From Candidatus Villigracilaceae bacterium (GTDB lineage Bacteria; Chloroflexota; Anaerolineae; Anaerolineales; Villigracilaceae), in the NCBI GenBank assembly GCA_026645935.1, contig JAPKMP010000010.1, forward strand, positions 107,407-171,406: a stretch of 64,000 nt of DNA, written 5' to 3'. Every line of letters begins with the position of its first letter. Position 1 is the stretch's first letter. Below the pieces are notes generated by a model, which saw only the letters and a list, made by a program, of their open reading frames with translations, was not told where the DNA came from and did not search any database. The translations under genes and the position numbers were made by a program. This document shows, in pieces, positions 17,940 to 26,319 of this stretch.

Positions 17940-19129
17940 TCCAACCTCCTCAACTTTGCAGTAATTTGTGTGCCATGCCCTTTTTCGCTCCTCACTTGAA
18001 AAGCGGCTCCAATTTGAGACAGCCGCTCTTGCATGGATCTAATGCCAATGCCCTTTTGCATATTATCCACGTTAAATCCCTTTCCATTGTCCACAACACA
18101 AAATAATATATGGGAGTCTTCATAAACCAACTCAATGTCCACTTGCGTAGCTCGACTGTGGCGGGTAATATTCGATAGCGACTCCTGAATGACACGGAAA
18201 AACGCCTGCTCTTCATTGGCACTCAAAGGCAGGTTTTCATCCACCCTGAGATTGGTTGCTATATTGTTTTGCTTCGACCATTCGTTGACATATTCCTTGA
18301 TCGCGTCGGTCAGTGATTTACTCTCCAACACGGGCGGTCGCAAGGCGTTGATGAGCGTGGTCAGCTCTGCGCCTGCCTGTTGGGCGAGTCGTTCGGCTTC
18401 GGTTATCGATGAATACGCTTTATCCGATTCGGACAACGATGTCCGCGCTGCGCTCAATTGCATCGAAATGGCGAAGACCTGTTGCTTCACCGAGTCGTGC
18501 AGTTCGCGGGCGAGGCGGTTGCGTTCCTCCACCACAGCCAGTTCCTGCAGCTTCTTCTGCGTGGACTGCAGCTCTTCCACCAATTGCTGGTTGTGTTCGC
18601 GTGCCAGTTCCGCCTGTTGCAGGATGTGCCCGAAAACACCCGAAACGGCATACGTTACAAGATAAAACGCCGCCGCATAAAAACCTTCGGTGCCATGGGT
18701 GATCAACATTGCCGCACTGACCGTGAAATAATATGCGGCGATCCATAAAACGGCAGCATTGCGCGTCAGGACCAGCGCGGCATGGATGGCGATAAACAGG
18801 AAGATAAAATTGATCGGGTCTACTGAAGAGCCCTGCGCGGCAATAAGCATCAGGGCGAGCACGGCAAATTGCGACCCGAAATAGAGAACCGGATTCTTTT
18901 CGTAACGTCCTGCGCGAAACATAAAGCGATACAACAAACCGCATATCGCGCCCAAACCAAGCAGGGCAGACTGGGCTGGAAGGGATTGCAATCCTCTCAC
19001 TGCCAACAGCGACATTGCCCCGATGCTGATATACGTAGCGACATCCAGCGAGGCAGGGATGCGGACGCGGACAACAGTGGAGCTGAGCATGACGGGATTG
19101 TACTCCCATCCTCCGCGCGTTGATTTCAT
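17936..19129 (-). CDS. NarL-type sensor histidine kinase (HisKA_3), LiaS-like
   Basis: The N-terminus has about six membrane segments with no obvious extracellular sensor domain, so membrane state is the likely signal. A coiled coil follows, then the HisKA_3 dimerisation helix with phosphoacceptor His in RNRLARELHDSVKQQ, and an HATPase_c domain (IQESLSNITRHSRA N box, VVDNGKGF, GIGIRSMQERL). The start is set at 19129, where GGAG lies six bases upstream of the ATG; an in-frame ATG at 19144 directly follows the SnoaL stop and is possible. It overlaps the response regulator by four bases. Confidence 0.92.
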   Translation of the reverse strand: MKSTRGGWEYNPVMLSSTVVRVRIPASLDVATYISIGAMSLLAVRGLQSLPAQSALLGLGAICGLLYRFMFRAGRYEKNPVLYFGSQFAVLALMLIAAQGSSVDPINFIFLFIAIHAALVLTRNAAVLWIAAYYFTVSAAMLITHGTEGFYAAAFYLVTYAVSGVFGHILQQAELAREHNQQLVEELQSTQKKLQELAVVEERNRLARELHDSVKQQVFAISMQLSAARTSLSESDKAYSSITEAERLAQQAGAELTTLINALRPPVLESKSLTDAIKEYVNEWSKQNNIATNLRVDENLPLSANEEQAFFRVIQESLSNITRHSRATQVDIELVYEDSHILFCVVDNGKGFNVDNMQKGIGIRSMQERLSQIGAAFQVRSEKGHGTQITAKLRRLE

Positions 19130-19144
19130 ATGGTGCTCCGACAT

Positions 19145-19543
19145 TCACCCGTCGTTTCTTTCTTGAATGTGCCACCACTCGCGGAATATCTGACACAGCC
19201 CTCCATCCTTGAACTCAACGACGAAAAGGCAATCCAGCGCGAGACGTTTGCCCGATTCGATGACGGTGAACTTCGATTTCCAGCGCGCGATGCCGCGGGT
19301 TCCCTCTACGGAAAGGATTTCAAAGTTGGATTCTTTGTCTTTCAGGTTTTGTGCGCCTCTGGCCCAATATTCGTAGATGGCGTCGCGTCCAATCAATGGA
19401 TCGGCGAAAGGGGTTTCATAATATGAGGCATTTTCTGCGAAAAGATTCGCCGACGCGCGCGGGTCATTCTCCGCGCTGGCGCGGCAATAGGATTCCATCC
19501 ATCGCTGGAAGTGCCTGCGAGTCAATCCGTTTATGGAGCTCAT
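19145..19543 (-). CDS. SnoaL-like / NTF2-fold protein
   Basis: This 132-residue single-domain protein has the SnoaL-like pattern: RWMESYCRASAENDPRASA helix, LFAENASYYETPF, PLIGRDAIYEYW, and a C-terminal strand ending FREWWHIQER. NTF2-fold proteins bind or isomerise small hydrophobic ligands; no catalytic residues can be assigned. It overlaps the upstream CPBP gene by four bases and directly precedes the kinase gene, so it is part of the same operon and may supply or modify a signal. Confidence 0.8.
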   Translation of the reverse strand: MSSINGLTRRHFQRWMESYCRASAENDPRASANLFAENASYYETPFADPLIGRDAIYEYWARGAQNLKDKESNFEILSVEGTRGIARWKSKFTVIESGKRLALDCLFVVEFKDGGLCQIFREWWHIQERNDG

Positions 19544-20298
19544 GGCGCATATCCCAGTTTGAATTTCGACTGCCAGGTGATCATCAATGCGGCGAGACAG
19601 GCGAAGACGACAAAGAGGATGTAGTACATTTCACGCGCCCCGCCTGTGAACGCCTGAAGCATCATGCTGCCCGTAAGGAGGTTGGAGGCAAAATGGAAGA
19701 CCATGACGGCGGGGACGCTTTTGCCCGATTTATGATAAAGCCAGGCAATGATGAATTGAAACGCGAAACTAAAGAACGCCGCATCGTACCAGGCGATACC
19801 GCCGGAAAGCACCAATGGCAGGTGCCAGATCGAACGGAAGAATCCGGTCAGTAGCGCAGCGGCAAGCGTCCCGTAGGAATGAGGCGCAAAGCGTTCCTGT
19901 AATTTCACGAGCGCGTAACCCGTCCAACCCGGTTCCTCCCATTGTCCGCCCATCAACAGGAGCATGATAAGCGTGCCGGCCGCGGGAAACGGAAACGGAT
20001 TCACCGCCTTTGCGCCTAACAAAAGGTTGGCGACGAAGGCTGCCAGCAGATACGCGGCGATGATCGCGGGACCGGCGAAATACCACCAGCCCGCGCGGAA
20101 GTTTGTCAACCGCTTCCAATACTCGCGCAAGCCTGCCCTGTCCGAAGTCAGACCAATGACGATGACCGCTGCGAGCGCCGGACCGTGAGGAATCAAACCG
20201 CCATTCGCAAATGATGCGGACCACCAACTCAGCGCGTACGCCAGCAAAAGGAACAATGGAAGTTCGTATGTTTGAAAGAAGGTTCTTTTGGTGTTCAT
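19540..20298 (-). CDS. CPBP-family intramembrane metalloprotease (variant motif)
   Basis: This 252-residue protein has about seven membrane segments and the CPBP/Abi motifs: EEPGWTGYAL as motif 1, FRSIWHLPL as the His motif 2, and VFHFASNLLTG as motif 3. Motif 1 normally reads EExxxR; here the Arg position is Thr, so activity is less certain. Family members cleave membrane-embedded proteins or modify peptides. The ATG at 20298 is used; upstream in-frame codons are basic and not membrane-like. It lies five bases after the next CPBP gene in the operon and overlaps snoaL. Confidence 0.85.
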   Translation of the reverse strand: MNTKRTFFQTYELPLFLLLAYALSWWSASFANGGLIPHGPALAAVIVIGLTSDRAGLREYWKRLTNFRAGWWYFAGPAIIAAYLLAAFVANLLLGAKAVNPFPFPAAGTLIMLLLMGGQWEEPGWTGYALVKLQERFAPHSYGTLAAALLTGFFRSIWHLPLVLSGGIAWYDAAFFSFAFQFIIAWLYHKSGKSVPAVMVFHFASNLLTGSMMLQAFTGGAREMYYILFVVFACLAALMITWQSKFKLGYAP

Positions 20299-20302
20299 GC
20301 GA

Positions 20303-21145
20303 TCACTCCTGCACCTGTTTTTCTTCCGTGCGTGAGAGCCGCGCAGGACCCGCAACGACGGTTATGACAATCGCCGCGAGGACTTCGAACAAAACGTAGA
20401 AGATATACGAGCCCATGTTTTCGCTCGAAACGGTGTTCGCCATCGGCATGAACACGCCGACTGCATTTGAAATTGCATGACTGACAGCGACGATTAATAA
20501 GCTTCCTCGAGTATTGTTATATAGCCAGGTCTGGATAACGGCAAACGAGAGGAAATGAAGCGCCGCCCAGCCAAAGGCGGTTGCGTTGAAATGGGTGATG
20601 TACTTCGGCAGGTGCCAAAACGCCCAGATCGCGCCGAGAATCAGCGTGGAGGTCAGGGCGTTATATTTCGCCTGCAAGCGCGGCAGGACGTATCCGCGCC
20701 AGCCCATTTCCTCCCCATTGGTGATGAGGTCAAAGAGAAAGAAGACAGGGAAAAAGAGCAGCGGGGAGGCGGACGCGCCGAAGATTTGATACGCCATCGC
20801 CTCGCTGAAATCGGGGGGAATTCGAGCGAATGCGGCATTGAGATAAACCCCCGAGACAATGCAGAAAGGCTCGAGCAGGAGCGCCGCCAGAAACCACCTC
20901 CAGCCGACGCGCCAGATCAGGAAACGCTTCAATAGCGTGATGACCGCGTCCCTGCCGAGAGTCAAGCCCGTCATCAAGAGCGAGGCGAAGATGAATCCCC
21001 AGCCGAGCGTGATGTAGATCGGGAAGGGAACTTCGAACGGCATGACGCCCGAGTTCGAGAGGTCGATCGTCCACGTGTAAAGGAACATCAGGACGAGACC
21101 GATAATCAACGAGTGACGCTTCAAAAAGGCAGTGGTCAAATTCAT
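20303..21145 (-). CDS. CPBP-family intramembrane metalloprotease
   Basis: This 280-residue, about eight-segment membrane protein has intact CPBP motifs: EEMGWRGYVLPRL (EExxxR), AFWHLPKYI (motif 2) and VSHAISNAVG (motif 3). These supply the Glu and His catalytic residues inside the membrane. The ATG at 21145 is preceded by AAAGGAGATTCCA. It is the first gene of the operon ending with the two-component system. Two more CPBP genes lie at 27905-29558. The substrate is unknown. Confidence 0.9.
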   Translation of the reverse strand: MNLTTAFLKRHSLIIGLVLMFLYTWTIDLSNSGVMPFEVPFPIYITLGWGFIFASLLMTGLTLGRDAVITLLKRFLIWRVGWRWFLAALLLEPFCIVSGVYLNAAFARIPPDFSEAMAYQIFGASASPLLFFPVFFLFDLITNGEEMGWRGYVLPRLQAKYNALTSTLILGAIWAFWHLPKYITHFNATAFGWAALHFLSFAVIQTWLYNNTRGSLLIVAVSHAISNAVGVFMPMANTVSSENMGSYIFYVLFEVLAAIVITVVAGPARLSRTEEKQVQE

Positions 21146-21352
21146 TGGAATCTCCTTTGGTTGATGTCCCAAGGATATCGAAATGCCTGTGGTTTGAGAA
21201 GCGCCCCGGGACCGTTTCCCGGCAGGTCTTAAGGCGGTGTCTTGGTAACAGGTGTTCTGCCTCTCTCGATAAGAGCGAATATTTAATTTGCGGGGTCATA
21301 TCAGGCGGAGATTATTTGTCGCTTGGCAATGGGTGGAGGACTGGGCGAAAAA

Positions 21353-21408
21353 ACTAGGTACTCCCCCGGCTTACAACTAGGTATTTTCCACGATGGCACG
21401 CCATCGTG
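21353..21408. promoter_or_regulatory. Tandem ACTAGGTA repeats and hairpin in the divergent intergenic region
   Basis: ACTAGGTA occurs at 21353-21360 and 21376-21383, 23 bp apart, each followed by T or C-rich sequence. An 8-bp perfect hairpin (CACGATGG / CCATCGTG, 21389-21408) follows. The region lies between the leftward CPBP/two-component operon and rightward genes, so the repeats are candidate operators. The rest of 21146-21474 also has a CCGGG / CCCGG palindrome near the CPBP start and no supported gene. Confidence 0.4.
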
Positions 21409-21474
21409 TCTTTGATTTAATGCAGCCATCGACGCAAGGCGTGCCTGCAAGATCAAATTCAAACAGGAGAAATA

Positions 21475-21576
21475 ATGAGCGTAATAACTTTAGAAAGATT
21501 GGAGAGACGACCCCTGAAATTGATGGATAGACATCGGTATAAATATTTGCCTTGCAAGACATACTCAATTTTATAG
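21475..21576 (+). CDS. Possible 33-residue small ORF / leader peptide
   Basis: An ATG at 21475 has a strong site (AACAGGAGAAATA) and opens 33 codons (starts MSVITLERLERRPLK, basic and helical-looking, ending YSIL). It stops 14 bases before the following lipoprotein gene. No homologue is recognised and codon use is AT-leaning compared with neighbours. It may be a translated leader, a real small protein, or a gene remnant. Confidence 0.35.
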   Translation: MSVITLERLERRPLKLMDRHRYKYLPCKTYSIL

Positions 21577-21590
21577 AAAAGGAAATACGA

Positions 21591-22655
21591 ATGAATACTT
21601 TTACCAATGGAACCAATATTTTGTTGATCGTTATGTTTGTTTTGGTGCAGGCATGCGGCGCTTTGCCCGCGTCCAGCGAGGGATTTGCGACTGAACAACC
21701 TTCTGTCGCACAGCCAACACAACCACCAATTGATGAACCCGAAGAATCGATTCTGCCTGTTCCTCAAAGCAATGTCGTCCCTGTGAGTCTTCCGGAATTC
21801 GTGAGCGGACATGCAGGCGATCAAGTCTCCGCCCCGGGCAGGGCAATTTCCGGAGGCGACCGGTTCACCTACGGTCAATTCGAGCGCCCGTTCAATTCCG
21901 AAAGCATGGATGTATATTTCCCGAGCCTTGATATCGTGGACACCCTCGTTCATCAGGATGAAGCCTGGATCTACGGTTCAATCCAACTCAATGCGCTTGA
22001 AGGTGCGGACGTGTCAGCCGATAAATATGCCCTCGAGCTCGACACCGACCGCGACGGCAAAGGAGACTGGCTCGTCATCGTCTCGAATCCCGCCTCCGCC
22101 GATTGGACCGTCCTGGGTGTGCAGGTCTACAACGATGCAAATGATGACGTTGGCAGCCTTACCCCGATGTTCACCGACGAGGGCGCAACCGGCGACGGAT
22201 TTGAAACCATCGTCTTCGACCAGGGTGCAGGTTCAGACCCGGAAAGCGCGTGGGTTCGCATCTCGCCCGATAACCCGAATCTAATTCAGATTGCCGTCAA
22301 ACGTGCCGTAGTCGGGAATCCACAAACCTATATGATCAGCATGTGGGCGGGTCATTCCCTGCTCGACCCGGCGCTCTTCGACTTGAACGATGCGTATTCA
22401 CATGAACAGGCAGGCGCCGCAAACCCCGGTTATGAACTGTACTATCCGATCAAATCCGTTTTCGAATTGGATAATTCCTGCCGCATGGCTGTAGGTTTCC
22501 AACCGGCGGGTACCGAACCTGGACTTTGCAATGCTCCCATTCAATATACGATCGATGAACCTCCAGCAGAAGTTTACAACCAGCCTGCTTGTCCCCCGTG
22601 CCCTCCCGGAACGAGCCTGGTCAAGGACTATCCGGATTGCGAATGTGTCGGATAA
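21591..22655 (+). CDS. Lipoprotein of unknown function
   Basis: This 354-residue protein has a lipoprotein signal peptide with Cys22 (FVLVQACGAL), then a Pro/Thr/Gln linker. A mostly beta globular region with acidic, Ca-site-like turns follows (ELDTDRDGKGDWL, VYNDANDDVGSL). A small Cys-rich C-terminus reads ACPPCPPG and DYPDCECVG. The middle region resembles secreted beta-sandwich proteins but no named family is recognised. AAGGAAATACGA precedes the ATG, and a terminator follows. It should be anchored on the outer face of the membrane. Confidence 0.8.
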   Translation: MNTFTNGTNILLIVMFVLVQACGALPASSEGFATEQPSVAQPTQPPIDEPEESILPVPQSNVVPVSLPEFVSGHAGDQVSAPGRAISGGDRFTYGQFERPFNSESMDVYFPSLDIVDTLVHQDEAWIYGSIQLNALEGADVSADKYALELDTDRDGKGDWLVIVSNPASADWTVLGVQVYNDANDDVGSLTPMFTDEGATGDGFETIVFDQGAGSDPESAWVRISPDNPNLIQIAVKRAVVGNPQTYMISMWAGHSLLDPALFDLNDAYSHEQAGAANPGYELYYPIKSVFELDNSCRMAVGFQPAGTEPGLCNAPIQYTIDEPPAEVYNQPACPPCPPGTSLVKDYPDCECVG

Positions 22656-22697
22656 CACCCTCTCTGTATCGATAAATCCTTCAAAACAACATAAAAG

Positions 22698-22731
22698 AAT
22701 CCCGGACGATCTATTGTTCGGGATTTTTTTC
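22698..22731 (+). terminator. Rho-independent terminator
   Basis: AATCCCGGAC and GTTCGGGATT form a 10-bp stem (one G-U pair) with an eight-base loop, followed by a T run. Confidence 0.9.
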
Positions 22732-22839
22732 TTCAGCGTAAAGAAGATTCTCGTTTACCAGAATTTCAAAATTATTAATCGACTCATCTGCCGCGCCAGG
22801 ACAAAGGTTACGAGAGGAAGCCAGAAGACGAAACAGGTT

Positions 22840-24399
22840 TCACCTCGCCAGCTTCCCACCCCTCAACCGCCAGTGACGGACAAAGGCAGCGAGGACAAGC
22901 AGGGCAAAGGCGGACAGGGTGTAGAACTGCCAGGGGCTTTCGGACGTGACGCCGACAAAATCGAGCGGGGGCACGGCGTTGAGGATGAGGTACATCCAGG
23001 TGACGTAGATGACTTCAAAAGGTTTGCGGCTGGAGGTCAGCACGCCGAGGGCGAGCGCAAGGGATGGGATGAAGAGCGCGCCGCTCGTCCACGCGAGGAG
23101 GCGGAGGAAATCGCCATCGAGGAGGTAGCGCAGGAACGCGCCCGACCCCATCAGCGCGGTGACGGTGAAGGCGGCAAGCCACGCGGCGGGCAACTGGTTG
23201 AGCGTGGGTCGCGGCGCGGAGAAGACGATCTCGCCTGTGTTGTGCAAGGCTTCACGGCTGCCCAACGCGCTCAGCAGCAGGATCATCCACAGCCAGGCGA
23301 CGGCGAGCAGGAAAGGTGTCGTTGCGGATGGGACGGTCAATTGGGCAATGACCAAGCCAAGCGAGGCGAGATACCACCACCAGCGACGTCCCTTGAGGAG
23401 CATTTTCAATTCGGCGAGATAAAGCGCGCCGAAGCGGAAGCGCCGCGCGGCGGAGAGCGGAGTCAGTTGTAGGCTGGGGAGTGGAGCAGCCTCGGAGGCA
23501 GAAGCCTGCACAGGGTCGGGGTTGAGGCGTTTCTTCCCCCGCAAAACTTTCGTTGTGTTGAATCGGTCAAAGAACAGGGCGGCAAGCACGGCAAGTCCGA
23601 TCCCGATCAGAACAAAGGCGAAGCGCGGCAGGATGATGTCGACAGTCCACGCGAAGCCGTTGTACAGGAAATATTTGACTTCGGTGGCAGCGGTCACAAT
23701 TTGAAACGCAAAGCCGCCTTCGCTTTCGGGGTACGCCAGTTTTGCGGCTTGGGCGATGTGATCACCGATGAGACGGAAGCCCGTCGGGTCGAGCATGGGC
23801 TGATAGGATTCGGCTTCCAAGCCAGGGATGAGCCCCATGAAGAACAGGAAAAAATAGACAACATTGCCAAAGCCGCCGCGCAGCCAGCCAATGGTTTCGA
23901 AGAGAACGGCAAGCGCGGCAATGACTGCCATACATGGCAGCGCAAGGAAAAGAAGCGGCGCGGTCAATGCCCAGAGGTCGAGCGGGGCGCTGCCGAAGAA
24001 CAGGTTCATGGCAATGCCCGCAAACATGAGGATGAGAACCATCACGCTGAGGACGGCGAAGTTGCTCAGCCATTTGCCGAGCGCGTACAGCGGGCGCGAG
24101 AGCGGCGTGGTGGCGATGATCTGCCCGACACCCGTTTCGTAGTCGCGCGCAACCGAGCCTTTGACAAGATAAAAACCGAACCAGCCGAGAAACATCGTGA
24201 CGGTGACGGTCATCAACGCGCCGACCCAGGGCGAGTTGACTTCGCCGACAAAATTGGGCGGCACGCTCATCGCCAGAGCGCCCGTTGCAGAAAGATAGCC
24301 AAGCCAGACCACCAATCCAAGCATGACCAGAAAACTGTAACGGCGCGTGCGCTCGAAGAAGTCGGCGCGCGCCATGTGAAAGAGTATCCGCAGGGTCAT
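22840..24399 (-). CDS. ABC-2 type transporter permease
   Basis: This 519-residue protein has about twelve hydrophobic segments arranged as two ABC-2-like halves. The start MTLRILFHMARADFFERTRR is typical of the NosY/ABC2_membrane_2 families. A charged cytoplasmic linker lies near residues 310-350 (KKRLNPDPVQASASEAAP). The start overlaps the stop of the ATPase gene (ATGA), indicating a two-gene transporter operon. Substrate unknown; related two-gene exporters move lipids, peptides or drugs out of the cell. Confidence 0.9.
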   Translation of the reverse strand: MTLRILFHMARADFFERTRRYSFLVMLGLVVWLGYLSATGALAMSVPPNFVGEVNSPWVGALMTVTVTMFLGWFGFYLVKGSVARDYETGVGQIIATTPLSRPLYALGKWLSNFAVLSVMVLILMFAGIAMNLFFGSAPLDLWALTAPLLFLALPCMAVIAALAVLFETIGWLRGGFGNVVYFFLFFMGLIPGLEAESYQPMLDPTGFRLIGDHIAQAAKLAYPESEGGFAFQIVTAATEVKYFLYNGFAWTVDIILPRFAFVLIGIGLAVLAALFFDRFNTTKVLRGKKRLNPDPVQASASEAAPLPSLQLTPLSAARRFRFGALYLAELKMLLKGRRWWWYLASLGLVIAQLTVPSATTPFLLAVAWLWMILLLSALGSREALHNTGEIVFSAPRPTLNQLPAAWLAAFTVTALMGSGAFLRYLLDGDFLRLLAWTSGALFIPSLALALGVLTSSRKPFEVIYVTWMYLILNAVPPLDFVGVTSESPWQFYTLSAFALLVLAAFVRHWRLRGGKLAR

Positions 24400-25277
24400 G
24401 ATGCCGCTCCGTTTTGTTGTGAAACGAGATGGAGATACACATCTTCGAGACTCGGCGCGACGGATTGGGCGTCGGACGCAGGAGCCGCCTCGCTCACCGC
24501 CCGAACCTGAATCCCATCCTGACGGCGGACGACTCCGCTGACGATGTGTTTCTGCTTGAGCACAGGCAGGACTTCGGATGGAACCACCCACTGCCAGACT
24601 TTCCCTTCGAGAGTTTGCAATAATTTTTCGGGCGCGGCATGTTGGATTTTGTGCCCCTTGTTGATGATGACGATCTCGGTGGCGGTCGCTTCCACGTCCG
24701 AGACGATGTGCGTGGAGAGGAAGATGATCCGTTCGCCCGAGAGGTCGGAGAGCAGGTTGCGGAAGCGTACACGCTCTTCAGGGTCGAGCCCCACCGTCGG
24801 CTCGTCTACGATGAGCAGCTGCGGATCGTTGAGCAGCGCCTGCGCGATGCCGACGCGCTGTTTCATCCCGCCCGAGTAGCCGCCCAGCGGTCGCTTCGCG
24901 GCGTTGACGAGGTTGACCAGCACGAGCAATTCTTCGATGCGGCGGCGGGCAGACTTGGCGTCCAGGCCTTTGATGGCGGCGATGTATTCGAGAAATTCTA
25001 GTGCGCTCAAATTGGGGTAGACGCCGAAATCCTGCGGCAGGTAGCCGAGCGTGGAACGCAGCGCGTCGGGCGCTTTGACCACGTCCACGCCGTTCCATTG
25101 GATCGTCCCTGCGCTGGGCTGGGTGATGGTGGCAAGCATGCGCATGAGCGTGGACTTGCCCGCGCCGTTCGGTCCCAGCAAGCCGATGACGCCCGGTTTC
25201 ACTTCGAGATCGAACTCGCGCAGACCCCAGAAGTCACGGCGGTATTGTTTGGATAAGTTTTGGATGGTGAGGTGCAT
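24396..25277 (-). CDS. ABC transporter ATP-binding protein
   Basis: This 293-residue ATPase has Walker A GPNGAGKST, Q loop YLPQDFG, signature YSGGMKQRVGIAQAL, Walker B LLIVDEPTVGLDP and switch His in STHIVSD. The ~80-residue C-terminal extension (WQWVVPSEVLPVLKQ...) is common in CcmA/drug-exporter-type subunits. It pairs with the permease encoded immediately downstream with a four-base overlap. AAAAGGAAACCTT precedes the start codon. Confidence 0.95.
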   Translation of the reverse strand: MHLTIQNLSKQYRRDFWGLREFDLEVKPGVIGLLGPNGAGKSTLMRMLATITQPSAGTIQWNGVDVVKAPDALRSTLGYLPQDFGVYPNLSALEFLEYIAAIKGLDAKSARRRIEELLVLVNLVNAAKRPLGGYSGGMKQRVGIAQALLNDPQLLIVDEPTVGLDPEERVRFRNLLSDLSGERIIFLSTHIVSDVEATATEIVIINKGHKIQHAAPEKLLQTLEGKVWQWVVPSEVLPVLKQKHIVSGVVRRQDGIQVRAVSEAAPASDAQSVAPSLEDVYLHLVSQQNGAAS

Positions 25278-25339
25278 AAGGTTTCCTTTTTGTATTTACA
25301 ACACAGTCTACGGGCGCGGATGAGAACGCGCCTTACGCG

Positions 25340-26290
25340 CTAAGGATTCAACACGGGTGGTTTGTCCACAAATGGTTTCAAGGCTTTGAAATGCGGCAAG
25401 GGGATGCCCAGTTCTTCGCCTGTCTTCAACACGTCGCGGTAAATGACCTGCAATTCGTCCAAGGCAGTATGCGTTTCCATGATCTTGCGGGCGGGCAGGT
25501 TGCTCTTCATCATGTACCACACGCCCGCCGCCGCGAGCCAGACGGGAAGATAGAAGGATTTCGCGTCTTCGAAGGAGTCCACGTTCACGCCTCTCGCGCG
25601 GCAGACCTCCAACGCTTCGCGCCCCGCCAGGATGCCCGTCCGCAATAGAGGAATGCTGTTCAGCAATTTTTGTGCGCTGCCCGCCTTGAACGCCGCACCG
25701 ATGATTCCGCTGTTGATGGCGAAGTGAACCCACAGCCATTGCTGCATGTTGGATTGCACATCCACTTTAAGGTTCGCATCTCGAAACACCTTCGCGATCC
25801 GTTCCAGCCGCGGGGTGGATTTACCCTCCAGTTCGCCAAGCCGAATCTCGTCGAGCAGCGCTCCATCGAGAGTCGTCCCATTATAACCGCCGCCTGCGAC
25901 AGGGAATCCCAAAACAAATTGCGAGAGCGGCAGATATTGGTCGAGATCCCCGAAGCCGTTCCAGTTGCCGTTGAAGATCAGCACGTCGGCGTTCCCAACT
26001 TTATCTTTGAGAATGGGCAGGACGGAACCGAGTTGATAATGCCGCACGCTGACGATGACCAATTCATAACCGTCCGCGCGGGAGAAATCCTCAATGATCT
26101 GCGCCTGATAATGCGCGGATGCCTGCTCTGGCGGATTTGCGCGTCCATCCAGGAAGTTGAGCTGGATCCCGTTTTCGAACATTTTCTTCTTCCCGGGGCG
26201 GACGTAATGCGTCACGTCGTTGCCCGCCTCCGAGAGAGCATAGCCGTAGAGGGTGTTGATAACACCTGCTCCGAACATGAGGATTTTCAT
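25340..26290 (-). CDS. Ketopantoate reductase family protein (ApbA/PanE-like)
   Basis: This 316-residue protein starts with a Rossmann NADP-binding sequence MKILMFGAGVINTLYG (GxGxxG). The C-terminal helical domain retains a Lys/Asn/Ser-type active-site region (WVHFAINSGIIGAAFK). ApbA/PanE enzymes reduce 2-dehydropantoate in pantothenate/CoA synthesis, but many paralogues act on other 2-oxo acids. The NxxG and KxxxN motifs are looser than in genuine PanE, so true panE is not claimed. It is downstream of the ABC operon's start and on the same strand as the neighbouring lipoprotein gene. Confidence 0.75.
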   Translation of the reverse strand: MKILMFGAGVINTLYGYALSEAGNDVTHYVRPGKKKMFENGIQLNFLDGRANPPEQASAHYQAQIIEDFSRADGYELVIVSVRHYQLGSVLPILKDKVGNADVLIFNGNWNGFGDLDQYLPLSQFVLGFPVAGGGYNGTTLDGALLDEIRLGELEGKSTPRLERIAKVFRDANLKVDVQSNMQQWLWVHFAINSGIIGAAFKAGSAQKLLNSIPLLRTGILAGREALEVCRARGVNVDSFEDAKSFYLPVWLAAAGVWYMMKSNLPARKIMETHTALDELQVIYRDVLKTGEELGIPLPHFKALKPFVDKPPVLNP

Positions 26291-26319
26291 GATCTATTCC
26301 TTCATGGCGATTCTTTGCT

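Noticed and set aside
22531..23472. 313-codon plus-strand ORF over the ABC permease
   Set aside because: The C-terminal portion is antisense to a polytopic membrane gene and reads as a charged Arg/Glu/Gly mix without family similarity.
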